From: Thiomicrorhabdus sp.
GTDB lineage: Bacteria > Pseudomonadota > Gammaproteobacteria > Thiomicrospirales > Thiomicrospiraceae
NCBI GenBank assembly: GCA_015487495.1
Contig: WFPP01000099.1
Span: forward strand, 1 to 34,473
Direction of reading: 5' to 3'
DNA: 34,473 nt
Every line of letters starts with the position of its first letter. Within the stretch, counting starts at the first letter, position 1. The notes beneath the pieces are model-generated. The model was given only the letters and a program-made list of their open reading frames with translations, was not told the origin of the DNA and did no database searches. Below, piece after piece: positions 8,395-15,848 of this stretch. The position numbers and the translations under genes were made by a program.

Positions 8395-8772
8395 TTAGGC
8401 ATATCCAAACAGGTTAATGGCAATCAAAATGCTATTGATAAGCAATAAAATTAAAAAACTGTGATACACCGTTAACCAGAGATTAACACTGGCTCTGGGA
8501 GCGTAATCAATAATAATATCGCGAACCCCCACCCAGGCATGAACCAGCAATAACAGAACAGCAATCAGTGTGGCCAGTTCAAATACACCACTGTAGGGCA
8601 AGTGGGATAGGTTGTAGGCTAAAACTTTAAGCGAGGCACTCTCGGGAAGTTTTGTAATCACCAAGGCTAAAAAGGGACTGTAAAACAATAAATAAATGGC
8701 GCTTAAGCGCTGCCATATATGCGCTTTACGGCCAGAAAGAGAAGCGGTTTTTATGTTTAAATTCATCTTCAT
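8395..8772 (-). CDS. sdhD: Succinate dehydrogenase membrane anchor subunit
   Basis: 125 residues with three predicted transmembrane helices (about 25-45, 58-80 and 100-122). Heme b and quinone site motif: the second helix ends in HAWVGVRDIIIDYAPR, the SdhD signature with the heme His and the quinone-side Asp-Tyr. The N-terminal GRKAHIWQRLSAIYLL matches the family. The start at 8772 has AAGAG upstream; a second in-frame ATG lies two codons later and cannot be excluded. It lies 31 bases after sdhC. Confidence 0.92.
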   Translation of the reverse strand: MKMNLNIKTASLSGRKAHIWQRLSAIYLLFYSPFLALVITKLPESASLKVLAYNLSHLPYSGVFELATLIAVLLLLVHAWVGVRDIIIDYAPRASVNLWLTVYHSFLILLLINSILIAINLFGYA

Positions 8773-8803
8773 CGTTAAAACTCTTAAGATTTGTTTGAAT
8801 TAA

Positions 8804-9193
8804 TTAGAACCAAACTTGATAGAGAATGGACAAAATAGCAATTAACCATGTTGAGAGCAGTAAATAGCTTACAGGGCGACTGTTAATCAGTTGATACACT
8901 TCGGGTTGCAGAAAATGTTCGGCCAGTAAATGACGCAAGCCACTTAGCCAGTGATAACTTAATGCAATCCAAAAGCCAGTATGCAGGAGTTTGGTAAGCC
9001 AGCAATTGCTAACAAGTTCCAGTGTTATAGCGGAAGAAAAAAGCAGTAGATTACCGATGGCTAAATAGGCGATTAAGCTCAATACTAACGCAATGCCTGT
9101 AATGCGATGTGCGCCGGAGAGCAATGCGTTAAGTGGAAAACGAAATTCCCGTATATTTAAGAAACGGGGGCGATTACCGGGGTGTGAATACAT
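8804..9193 (-). CDS. sdhC: Succinate dehydrogenase cytochrome b556 subunit
   Basis: About 129 residues with three transmembrane helices. Conserved: NRPRFLNIREFRFP at the N-terminus, LSGAHRITGIAL (quinone Ser and Arg region) and YHWLSGLRHLLAEH, with the heme-ligand His. This subunit and SdhD form the heme- and quinone-binding anchor. The frame extends to a GTG at 9205, but the ATG at 9193 gives the family-like N-terminus. Neither start has a strong Shine-Dalgarno. First gene of the sdhCDAB-sdhE operon. Confidence 0.9.
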   Translation of the reverse strand: MYSHPGNRPRFLNIREFRFPLNALLSGAHRITGIALVLSLIAYLAIGNLLLFSSAITLELVSNCWLTKLLHTGFWIALSYHWLSGLRHLLAEHFLQPEVYQLINSRPVSYLLLSTWLIAILSILYQVWF

Positions 9194-9240
9194 AAGAAAC
9201 GTCACTTTTTTACATCGAATATCGCCATTCTACTGTGATT

Positions 9241-9287
9241 TTTTTAAAGAGTGGAGGAAATTTGTCAAGCATTAGGTTTTTCTAATG
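9241..9287 (-). promoter_or_regulatory. Promoter of the sdh operon with adjoining dyad
   Basis: On the minus strand a consensus TTGACA (9263-9268), 16-base spacer, then TAAAAA (9241-9246), giving a start about 40 bases before the sdhC ATG. Directly upstream is the dyad CATTAG-6-CTAATG (9270-9287). It has no T-tract, so it is more likely an operator than the aat terminator. Confidence 0.55.
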
Positions 9288-9300
9288 TTTGACTTTGTTA

Positions 9301-10077
9301 TTAAGCTTGTTTTTTTGCGTTTTTTTGATGGGTGTGAGCGGCGGAAAACCAGTCAAGTGAGAAGTGCCATTTTTGAGCTGGAAAAGGGTGCTGAATCTGT
9401 TGTGCAACAAGACGTTCAAATGCAGTACGGTCTATCTGAGTTGCGCCTAAACGGTTGAGGTGAGGGGTTTCAACCTGGGTATCCATGACTTTAAACCCCC
9501 ACTCTTTTAGTTGCATGCTTAATGCCACCAGAGCAATTTTAGAGCTGTCGCTGACAGTGGAAAACATGGATTCACCGAAGAACATTTTGCCAATGGCAAT
9601 GCCGTATAAGCCACCGACTAATTGTTTGTCTTGCCATACTTCAACGGAGTGTGCATGACCTGACTGATGAAGTTGGTAATAGGCGTTAATCATGTCAGAA
9701 GTAATCCATGAACCATCCTGATTATTTCTTGGAATATTAGCACATGCCGTCATAACCTCCTTAAAGTTTTGATCAAGGGTTACGGTTAGACGGCCTGTTT
9801 TTTGAATTTGGTTGAGTGTCTTTTTTAAACTGCGTGTGATTTTTAAGTGATCAATAAATAATACGCTTCTTGGGTTGGGTGTCCACCATAAAACAGGTTC
9901 ATCGGGGTTAAACCAAGGAAAAATGCCTAAACTGTATGCTTGTAATAACCATTCTGGAGTTAAATCACCGCCAATGGCCAGTAAGCCATTGGGCTCTTGC
10001 AGTGCCAGATGGCTGGGAGGAAAAGCGACGGGGGTGGTTTCAAGCCAAAAAGGACTTTTATTTAAAGATATTTGCAT
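9301..10077 (-). CDS. aat: Leucyl/phenylalanyl-tRNA--protein transferase
   Basis: 258 residues. It transfers Leu or Phe from aminoacyl-tRNA to N-terminal Arg or Lys of proteins, marking them for ClpS/ClpAP in the N-end rule pathway; cytosolic. Diagnostic N-terminal blocks: FPPSHLALQEPNGLLAIGGDL, LLQAYSLGIFPWFNPDEPVLWW and TPNPRSVLF; later VEVWQDKQLVGGLYGIAIGKMFFGESMFS and MDTQVETPHLNRLGA. The C-terminal tail is Lys-rich. It is divergent from dnaE across about 110 bases. No ClpS or InfA coupling is seen, although infA is nearby as in many gammaproteobacteria. Confidence 0.96.
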   Translation of the reverse strand: MQISLNKSPFWLETTPVAFPPSHLALQEPNGLLAIGGDLTPEWLLQAYSLGIFPWFNPDEPVLWWTPNPRSVLFIDHLKITRSLKKTLNQIQKTGRLTVTLDQNFKEVMTACANIPRNNQDGSWITSDMINAYYQLHQSGHAHSVEVWQDKQLVGGLYGIAIGKMFFGESMFSTVSDSSKIALVALSMQLKEWGFKVMDTQVETPHLNRLGATQIDRTAFERLVAQQIQHPFPAQKWHFSLDWFSAAHTHQKNAKKQA

Positions 10078-10190
10078 AATCAGGTAGGCAGTTTGTGAAT
10101 GACTTAATTGCGAGGAATTTTAGCATTAATGGCGTAATAGGCGTTAAAATAACGGGCTTTTAATTCCTTTAATTTTTGGCTTACTGTTTT

Positions 10191-13100
10191 ATGACGCAAT
10201 TTGTTCACCTTCATGTTCACTCGGAATACTCTGTAATAGACAGTACTCTAGGCATAAAGCCATTAATTTCTTTGGTTGAAAACGCGGAACAGCCGGCGTT
10301 GGCCTTAACCGATCACAGCAATTTATTTGCATTAATTAAGTTTTATCGTGCAGCGAATGGTGCGGGTATTAAACCCATTATTGGGGCAGATGTCTTGATT
10401 GAAGATAGGGGGGGGGAAATTTTTTCTGTGGTGCTTTTGTGTCAAAACGAGCAGGGGTATTTAAACCTGTCACATTTAATTTCCCAAGGTTATTTAAAAA
10501 ATCAAACGTTGCATCAAAACAGCATGGTTGCATTAATCAAGCGTGAATGGCTAGAGAGCTGTAGTGAAGGCTTGATTGTGTTGTCGGGTGGGCGAGCGGG
10601 AGATGTTGGAGTGGCATTGCTGGCTGAAAATACGGAGCTGGTGGCACAACGAATGCAGTGGTGGCAAACGCATTTTAAAGAACGCTTTTATTTGGAGCTG
10701 GTGCGAACCGAACGGGAAAATGAAGAGCATTACATAACCAAAGCGGTTGACCTCGCACTGGAATACGATGTGCCAGTTGTGGCCACCAATGATGTACGTT
10801 TTGCCTCCATAGAGGATTTTGAAGCCCACGAAGTGCGTACTTGTATTAATGCAAGTTATGTTTTGGGAGATCAAAACCGTCCTAAACGCTATTCTGAACA
10901 ACAGTACTTTAAAACCTCTGATGAAATGGTTGCCTTGTTTCAAGACATTCCTGAAGCCATTGAAAATACGGTTGAAATTGCCAAGCGCTGTAATTTATCG
11001 TTATCACTGGATACGTACTTTCTACCTGATTTTCCCGTGCCAGAAGGCATGACGATGGATGAATTTTTTATTGCGGAAAGTCACAAGGGATTGGACGAAC
11101 GTCTGAATTTTTTGTTTGGACACCTGCCTCAACATGAATTTGATGCTAAACGAAGTGAGTATTATGAACGTATTAAATTCGAGCTTGATATTATTTTACA
11201 AATGGGCTTTCCCGGATATTTTTTAATTGTTGCCGACTTTATTCAGTGGGGTAAAAATCAAAATATTCCTGTGGGTCCTGGCCGTGGTTCGGGAGCCGGT
11301 TCTTTGGTGGCGTATGCACTTAAAATTACCGATTTGGATCCCATTGAGTACAAATTGCTGTTTGAGCGGTTTCTTAACCCTGAGCGTGTTTCGATGCCCG
11401 ATTTTGATATTGATTTTTGCATGGACCGTCGCGATGAAGTGATTGAGTATGTTTCTCAACATTATGGGCGGGATCATGTGTCACAAATTGTAACATTTGG
11501 TACGATGGCGGCCAAAGCGGTGGTTCGGGATGTCGGACGTGTGTTAGGGTTGGGTTATGGATTGGTGGATGGCATTGCCAAACTGATTCCCAATGATTTG
11601 GGTATCAAATTGGCAAGTGCACTGGAGCAAGAAGAGGATTTGCAAGCTAAATACAATAACGATGAAGATGTGCATCAGTTACTGGATTTAGCGTTAAAGC
11701 TGGAAGGCACGGTTCGTAATACTGGTAAACATGCTGGTGGGGTGGTGATTGGCCCCAAACCACTTGATCATTTTTGCCCATTGTTATGTGAGCCAGATGG
11801 CACAAGTGTTATGACACAGCTGGATAAAAATGATGTAGAAACGGCCGGTCTGGTTAAGTTTGACTTTTTGGGGCTAAGAACCCTTACCATTATTGATTGG
11901 GCGTTGCAATCCATTAATAAAGGTAAGCAGGCAGGAGAAGAAGGATTTATTGATATTGCACGTATTGATTTGGACGATCAACCCACATTAGAAATGATTC
12001 AAACAGGGCGTACCACGGGGGTATTTCAGTTGGAGTCCAGTGGGATGCAAAGTTTGATTGTTCGATTGCGTCCAGACTGTTTTGAAGACATCATTGCTTT
12101 AGTGGCCCTGTTTCGACCAGGGCCACTAGAATCAGGTATGGTAGATAACTTTATTGCCCGAAAGCACGGGCGGGAAAAAGTGTCCTACCCTGATGCTCAA
12201 TATCAACATGAAAGCTTAAAGGAGATATTAGACCCCACTTACGGTGTGATTTTATACCAAGAACAAGTTATGCAAATTGCACAAGTCTTGGCTGGCTACT
12301 CACTGGGTGAGGCGGATTTACTGCGTCGAGCGATGGGGAAAAAGAAACCTGAAGAGATGGCAAAACAGCGTTCTATCTTTAAAGAAGGCGCCATTAATAA
12401 CCAGGTAGATGGCGACCTTGCCATGAAAATTTTTGATTTGGTAGAAAAGTTTGCGGGTTATGGGTTTAACAAATCCCACTCTGCTGCTTACGCTTTGGTA
12501 TCGTACCAGTCGGCTTGGTTAAAAGCGCACTATCCAGCGGAATTTATGGCAGCACAAATTTCATCTGATATGGATAACACCGATAAGGTCGTGCATATGG
12601 TGAATGAGTGTGCTGACATGAATTTAACGGTATTGCCTCCCGATATTAATCAGGGGCAAGTGCATTTTAAACCTTTTGAACAAGGGACTATTTTATACGG
12701 TTTAGGAGGCATTAAAGGCGTGGGAGAGGCTGCGCTGGAAGGGGTGATTGCAGAACGAAATGCCAACGGGCATTATCGAGATTTATTTGATTTTTGCTTG
12801 CGGGCAGGTAAAAAAGTCAATCGCCGTGTGCTGGAAGCTTTGATTCGTTCGGGTGCATTTGACAGTTTGCACTCCAATCGTCAAGCCATGCTGGATAGTT
12901 TGCCTATGGCTTTAAAGCAAGCGGAACAGCAACTTAAAAATGACGAAGTTGGGCAAAATGATTTATTTGGCGAAATGCTTTCTATTGAAGAAACGGGTGA
13001 AAGCCAGTTGCTGGATGTGTCAGAAATGTCTGAAAAACTTCGACTGAAAGGCGAAAAAGAGACGTTGGGGCATTATATGTCAGGCCATCCTATTGATATT

Positions 13101-13661
13101 TATCAAAATGAGCTAAAACGTTTGGTTGGGTCATCACTTTCCAGTTTGCGCCCAGAAAAATGGGTTAAACGTACTGTTGCGGGGTTGGTAATCGAGTTAC
13201 GAAACAAGGTTACCCGAAATGGGTCACGAATGGGGTTTGCCACACTGGATGACAAAACGGCACGACTGGACATTGTTATGCGGCCTGCCGTATATGAGGC
13301 CATTAAAGAGACATTAAAAGTGGATACAGTGGTACTGGTAACAGGCGAAGTGGCTGAAGACACCTTTAATGGTGGGATTAAGTTGGATGCCGAACAAATT
13401 GTTACCCTTGCTGAAGCACGGGTAGAAAAAGCGCGTGCCATTCAGCTGAGTATTCACGCCACGGAAATGGATTCAGTCAAGCTAAACGAACTGGCTGAAC
13501 TGCTTAACCGTTATCAATCTGAAACAGGGCTGCCTATTGAAATACGTTATCAAAATCAACAAGCCCGTGCCCTTTTAACAACCAGTGACCGGTATTACCA
13601 GCCAGAAGATGAACTGATTGAAATGTTAAATACTCTGGGTTGGGCGCCAGAAGTGATTTGA
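10191..13661 (+). CDS. dnaE: DNA polymerase III alpha subunit
   Basis: About 1156 residues, the replicative polymerase. Order: PHP domain from the N-terminus (FVHLHVHSEYSVIDSTLG); palm with the catalytic Asp motif PDFDIDFCMDRRDEVIEYV (about 403-421) and GLVKFDFLGLRTL; thumb and fingers (GPGRGSGAGSLVAYAL, FGTMAAKAVVRDV); tandem HhH region; beta-clamp binding GQNDLFGEM; and a C-terminal OB fold (KRTVAGLVIELRNKVTRNGSRMGFATLDD). The frame opens at 10176 but the ATG at 10191 gives the family start. The Shine-Dalgarno is weak. A G9 tract at codons about 73-75 makes a local GGEIF loop in the PHP domain (see repeats). Confidence 0.98.
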   Translation: MTQFVHLHVHSEYSVIDSTLGIKPLISLVENAEQPALALTDHSNLFALIKFYRAANGAGIKPIIGADVLIEDRGGEIFSVVLLCQNEQGYLNLSHLISQGYLKNQTLHQNSMVALIKREWLESCSEGLIVLSGGRAGDVGVALLAENTELVAQRMQWWQTHFKERFYLELVRTERENEEHYITKAVDLALEYDVPVVATNDVRFASIEDFEAHEVRTCINASYVLGDQNRPKRYSEQQYFKTSDEMVALFQDIPEAIENTVEIAKRCNLSLSLDTYFLPDFPVPEGMTMDEFFIAESHKGLDERLNFLFGHLPQHEFDAKRSEYYERIKFELDIILQMGFPGYFLIVADFIQWGKNQNIPVGPGRGSGAGSLVAYALKITDLDPIEYKLLFERFLNPERVSMPDFDIDFCMDRRDEVIEYVSQHYGRDHVSQIVTFGTMAAKAVVRDVGRVLGLGYGLVDGIAKLIPNDLGIKLASALEQEEDLQAKYNNDEDVHQLLDLALKLEGTVRNTGKHAGGVVIGPKPLDHFCPLLCEPDGTSVMTQLDKNDVETAGLVKFDFLGLRTLTIIDWALQSINKGKQAGEEGFIDIARIDLDDQPTLEMIQTGRTTGVFQLESSGMQSLIVRLRPDCFEDIIALVALFRPGPLESGMVDNFIARKHGREKVSYPDAQYQHESLKEILDPTYGVILYQEQVMQIAQVLAGYSLGEADLLRRAMGKKKPEEMAKQRSIFKEGAINNQVDGDLAMKIFDLVEKFAGYGFNKSHSAAYALVSYQSAWLKAHYPAEFMAAQISSDMDNTDKVVHMVNECADMNLTVLPPDINQGQVHFKPFEQGTILYGLGGIKGVGEAALEGVIAERNANGHYRDLFDFCLRAGKKVNRRVLEALIRSGAFDSLHSNRQAMLDSLPMALKQAEQQLKNDEVGQNDLFGEMLSIEETGESQLLDVSEMSEKLRLKGEKETLGHYMSGHPIDIYQNELKRLVGSSLSSLRPEKWVKRTVAGLVIELRNKVTRNGSRMGFATLDDKTARLDIVMRPAVYEAIKETLKVDTVVLVTGEVAEDTFNGGIKLDAEQIVTLAEARVEKARAIQLSIHATEMDSVKLNELAELLNRYQSETGLPIEIRYQNQQARALLTTSDRYYQPEDELIEMLNTLGWAPEVI
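10408..10425 (+). repeat. Dispersed G-tract/AAATTTTTT motif, copy inside dnaE
   Basis: G9 (10408-10416) followed by AAATTTTTT (10417-10425), in frame, encoding Gly-Gly-Glu-Ile-Phe in a loop of the PHP domain where E. coli DnaE has unrelated residues. The core is identical to the intergenic copies. Confidence 0.6.
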
Positions 13662-13701
13662 AGTGGTAAAGAAGAAGCCAAGCGGTTTATTTAGAGATTC
13701 C

Positions 13702-14361
13702 CTAAGGGGTTCTAAGGCTAATGCTTGGCCAGTTGTGTTGTTGTGCAACCTGAAGTAATGTTTTGTCCCCATCGACAATGACGGGGTATTCAACCTGTTT
13801 GAGCAGTGGTAGGTCGTTGTGAGAATCGGAATAGAAAAAACTGCCTTCAAGGGTTTCATTTTCTTGTTTTAACCACTCATTGAGTCGAGTGACTTTGCCT
13901 TCTTGAAAAGTAGGAATGCCTGCGACTTCACCGGTGTATCGGTTGTTTTTAATTTCTCCTTCCGTTCCCAAAAGTTCATTAATGTCATATCGTAAGCCGA
14001 TTGGGCGTGTAATAAAGGTGTTTGTGGCGGTGATAATTAAAACACGGTCGCCTTGTTTTTTGTGTTGTTGTACCAAAGCGTGTGCTTTGGGTAGCAGAAT
14101 GGGTTCAATGTAGTGACGCATGAAATCTTGATGCCATTTATTAAGTGTGTCCATGCTTTGTTCACTGAGTGGTTTCAATGCAAACTTTTGGTAGGCCATA
14201 ATGTCCAGACAACCCTGTTGGTAGTCTTGATAGAATTGGGCATTTTGTTTAGCAAAGTGTTCGGCATCGACGTACTCATTTTTGACTAAAAATTCACCCC
14301 ATAAATAATCACTGTCACCCGCGATTAATGTGTTGTCTAAATCAAAGATTGCAAGCGCCAT
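13702..14361 (-). CDS. HAD superfamily IB phosphatase, probable histidinol-phosphatase-type
   Basis: 219 residues, cytosolic. Motif I FDLDNTLIAGDSD at the N-terminus, motif II IITATNTFITRP, motif III Lys in FQEGKVTRL and motif IV FYSDSHNDLPLL place it in the SerB-like IB subfamily (C1 helical cap). Proteins of this exact type sit next to rppH in Pseudomonas, where one (PA0335, recalled) acts as a histidinol-phosphate phosphatase. The same divergent neighbourhood here supports a similar role, but substrate specificity cannot be read from sequence; phosphoserine or another phosphomonoester remains possible. It is convergent with dnaE, only 40 bases apart, with no visible terminator. Confidence 0.85.
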   Translation of the reverse strand: MALAIFDLDNTLIAGDSDYLWGEFLVKNEYVDAEHFAKQNAQFYQDYQQGCLDIMAYQKFALKPLSEQSMDTLNKWHQDFMRHYIEPILLPKAHALVQQHKKQGDRVLIITATNTFITRPIGLRYDINELLGTEGEIKNNRYTGEVAGIPTFQEGKVTRLNEWLKQENETLEGSFFYSDSHNDLPLLKQVEYPVIVDGDKTLLQVAQQHNWPSISLRTP

Positions 14362-14797
14362 AATGATTGGTATCCTTTAAACATTTTTCTAATCCTAAAC
14401 CAAAGTACGGTGTTCAACAAGGCTGTTTTAATATCTTCGTTCTTTGAAAGAGAGAGTTGTTAAGGTGCGGTTTATTGAGTTATCTGTAAAATCAATATGT
14501 TGTTTTTTTGATTTAATCCATTTTCTATGCATACAAACTTGATGTCTGTTGAATAGAAGTCAAGAAATTAAATATATTAATACCGTTTTTCAGGTTTCTA
14601 TGTAAGGATTTTTTTGGGGGAAAGGTTTTGAATTTTTCTGAAGATAAAAACAATGACTTGTTCTTTATACGGTTTTTTAAGAATGTTCTAGAGAAACTTT
14701 GAATAAGTCCCTTAAAATTACCTTAAAATATGGATTGAAAAATACGTCATTATTAGGCACTATGTATCCATAAAAATTAAAATGAATTAAGGTTTCC
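14362..14797. other. Divergent intergenic region between the HAD phosphatase and rppH
   Basis: 436 AT-rich bases with no credible ORF or RNA gene. Two points: a lone TTGAATAAGTCCC (14699-14711), 13 bases identical to the MITE end sequence, and right after it a tandem repeat of CCTTAAAAT. A possible rppH promoter is TTGAAA (14735-14740) with a poor -10 about 18 bases later. Nothing else is recognisable. Confidence 0.5.
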
Positions 14798-15295
14798 ATG
14801 ATCGATGTAGATGGTTATAGGTTTAATGTCGGTATTATTATCGTCAATAAAGAGGGTAAATTGTTTTGGGGGAAGCGAATTCATCAGGATGCTTGGCAAT
14901 TTCCTCAGGGAGGCGTTCGTGAAAATGAAACACCTCAACAAGCTCTTTTTAGAGAGCTAAAAGAAGAAGTCGGTCTGGAACCTTCAGATGTACGTGTGCT
15001 AGGCCGTACCGAAGACTGGATACGTTATGACCTTCCCAAACACCTTATTCGCCATCATAGTCATCCTTTGTGCATCGGACAAAAACAAATTTGGTTTATG
15101 TTGGGGCTGGAAGGCGAGGGGGATTGCATTAATTTAAATGCACATGATCGTCCTGAGTTTGAGGACTGGGTATGGGTTGATTACTGGCGTCCTGTTCAAG
15201 AGGTGATCAGTTTTAAACAATCAGTTTATCAACAGGCCTTAACGGAGCTGGAAAAATCGCTTGAAAGGTTTTGGTTGTCTCGCCCCCCCGCTTAA
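14798..15295 (+). CDS. rppH: RNA pyrophosphohydrolase RppH (Nudix)
   Basis: 165 residues. It removes pyrophosphate from the 5' end of primary transcripts, which triggers RNase E decay. The complete Nudix box is visible: GGVRENETPQQALFRELKEEVGL (G-x5-E-x7-REUxEExGU) at about residues 38-60. It is followed by family-specific stretches WIRYDLPKHLIR, CIGQKQIWFML, PEFEDWVWVDYW and VISFKQSVYQQAL. The N-terminal motif is GYRFNVG where most RppH have GYRPNVG or GFRPNVG, a small oddity. The usual partner ptsP does not follow; a MITE and the pdh region do. A C7 tract precedes the stop. Confidence 0.96.
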   Translation: MIDVDGYRFNVGIIIVNKEGKLFWGKRIHQDAWQFPQGGVRENETPQQALFRELKEEVGLEPSDVRVLGRTEDWIRYDLPKHLIRHHSHPLCIGQKQIWFMLGLEGEGDCINLNAHDRPEFEDWVWVDYWRPVQEVISFKQSVYQQALTELEKSLERFWLSRPPA

Positions 15296-15310
15296 TCACC
15301 ACTTCCTTAA

Positions 15311-15409
15311 GAAGTCTCTGAATAAGTCCCACTCAACATTTTCGTCATTTTATTAATCAATGACTTACATGTTTGTTTCTGGTAAAAAATGGGCTTATTC
15401 AGAGGTTTC
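15311..15409 (+). mobile_element. MITE-like element, copy A (99 bp, TTAA target duplication)
   Basis: The left end GAAGTCTCTGAATAAGTCCC and the right end, the complement of GAAACCTCTGAATAAGCCC, form imperfect terminal inverted repeats. TTAA flanks both sides (15307-15310 and 15410-15413), as expected of a 4-bp YTAR target duplication of IS5-subgroup elements. The ends resemble IS5-type termini (recalled). No coding capacity. About 84% identical, counted by eye, to copy B at 21934-22032 in the opposite orientation, with a 34-bp internal block identical. It carries a match to the IHF consensus (WATCAANNNNTTR) at 15355-15367. Confidence 0.82.
15355..15367 (+). promoter_or_regulatory. Candidate IHF site inside MITE copy A
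   Basis: AATCAATGACTTA matches the IHF consensus WATCAANNNNTTR at every fixed position. The same site is kept in copy B, in a 34-bp block conserved better than the element ends. Confidence 0.5.
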
Positions 15410-15479
15410 TTAAACTTTGCTCTCCAGCAAACAGGGAGGAACGGTTTTATTTTCAGATTCAATCACTTATCTATTTAAT

Positions 15480-15503
15480 GGTTTTACAGGCGGCTGTAAA
15501 ACC
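15480..15503. promoter_or_regulatory. Perfect 10-bp dyad upstream of aceE
   Basis: GGTTTTACAG-GCGG-CTGTAAAACC, a perfect hairpin with a 4-base loop. There is no T-run, so it is a weak terminator candidate. It may be an operator or an RNA processing structure. Confidence 0.4.
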
Positions 15504-15848
15504 GTTGCTTTCACAGAATTTTCGATAAAAAAATGTTATCATTCCATCACTTTATTTGTCCTTTTAAGGATAAGAATGTTTTTTGCGTTTACACATTTTT
15601 AACTTTAAGGTGGGGCTGGCTCCGTCTAAGGAATAGCATGAATAAACGTATTTTCTACTCTAAAATGTGCATTTTAGTGGTTTATTGAAAACAGGAATAC
15701 AGTATAAGGAGTTGTTTTAGAGCTTTCTTTGGCAACCAATGTATAAAAAAATAACGGTTCAGTGTAATCAAAGAGCTGTCCAGATGGCCTTTTTTAGGGG
15801 AGCTGAGTCGTTATTAGAAAATTGATCCAACCCATGAGGTACTCTTTA

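Larger units (their letters stand above)
15296..15848. other. Intergenic region between rppH and aceE
   Basis: 553 bases without a convincing protein gene. It contains a 99-bp MITE (15311-15409), a perfect dyad (15480-15503), an imperfect dyad TTGTCCTTTTAAGGATAA (15556-15573), a possible 16-codon leader ORF with a hairpin inside (15638-15688), and a long leader to the aceE start. No recognisable PdhR box is seen. The aceE promoter cannot be fixed. Confidence 0.6.

Noticed and set aside
15417-15602. 61-codon ORF upstream of aceE
   Set aside because: No RBS, starts at a non-ATG, composition unlike a protein and it runs over the perfect dyad.
15414-15848. PdhR operator upstream of aceE
   Set aside because: No sequence resembling AATTGGTnnnACCAATT; the dyads present are different.
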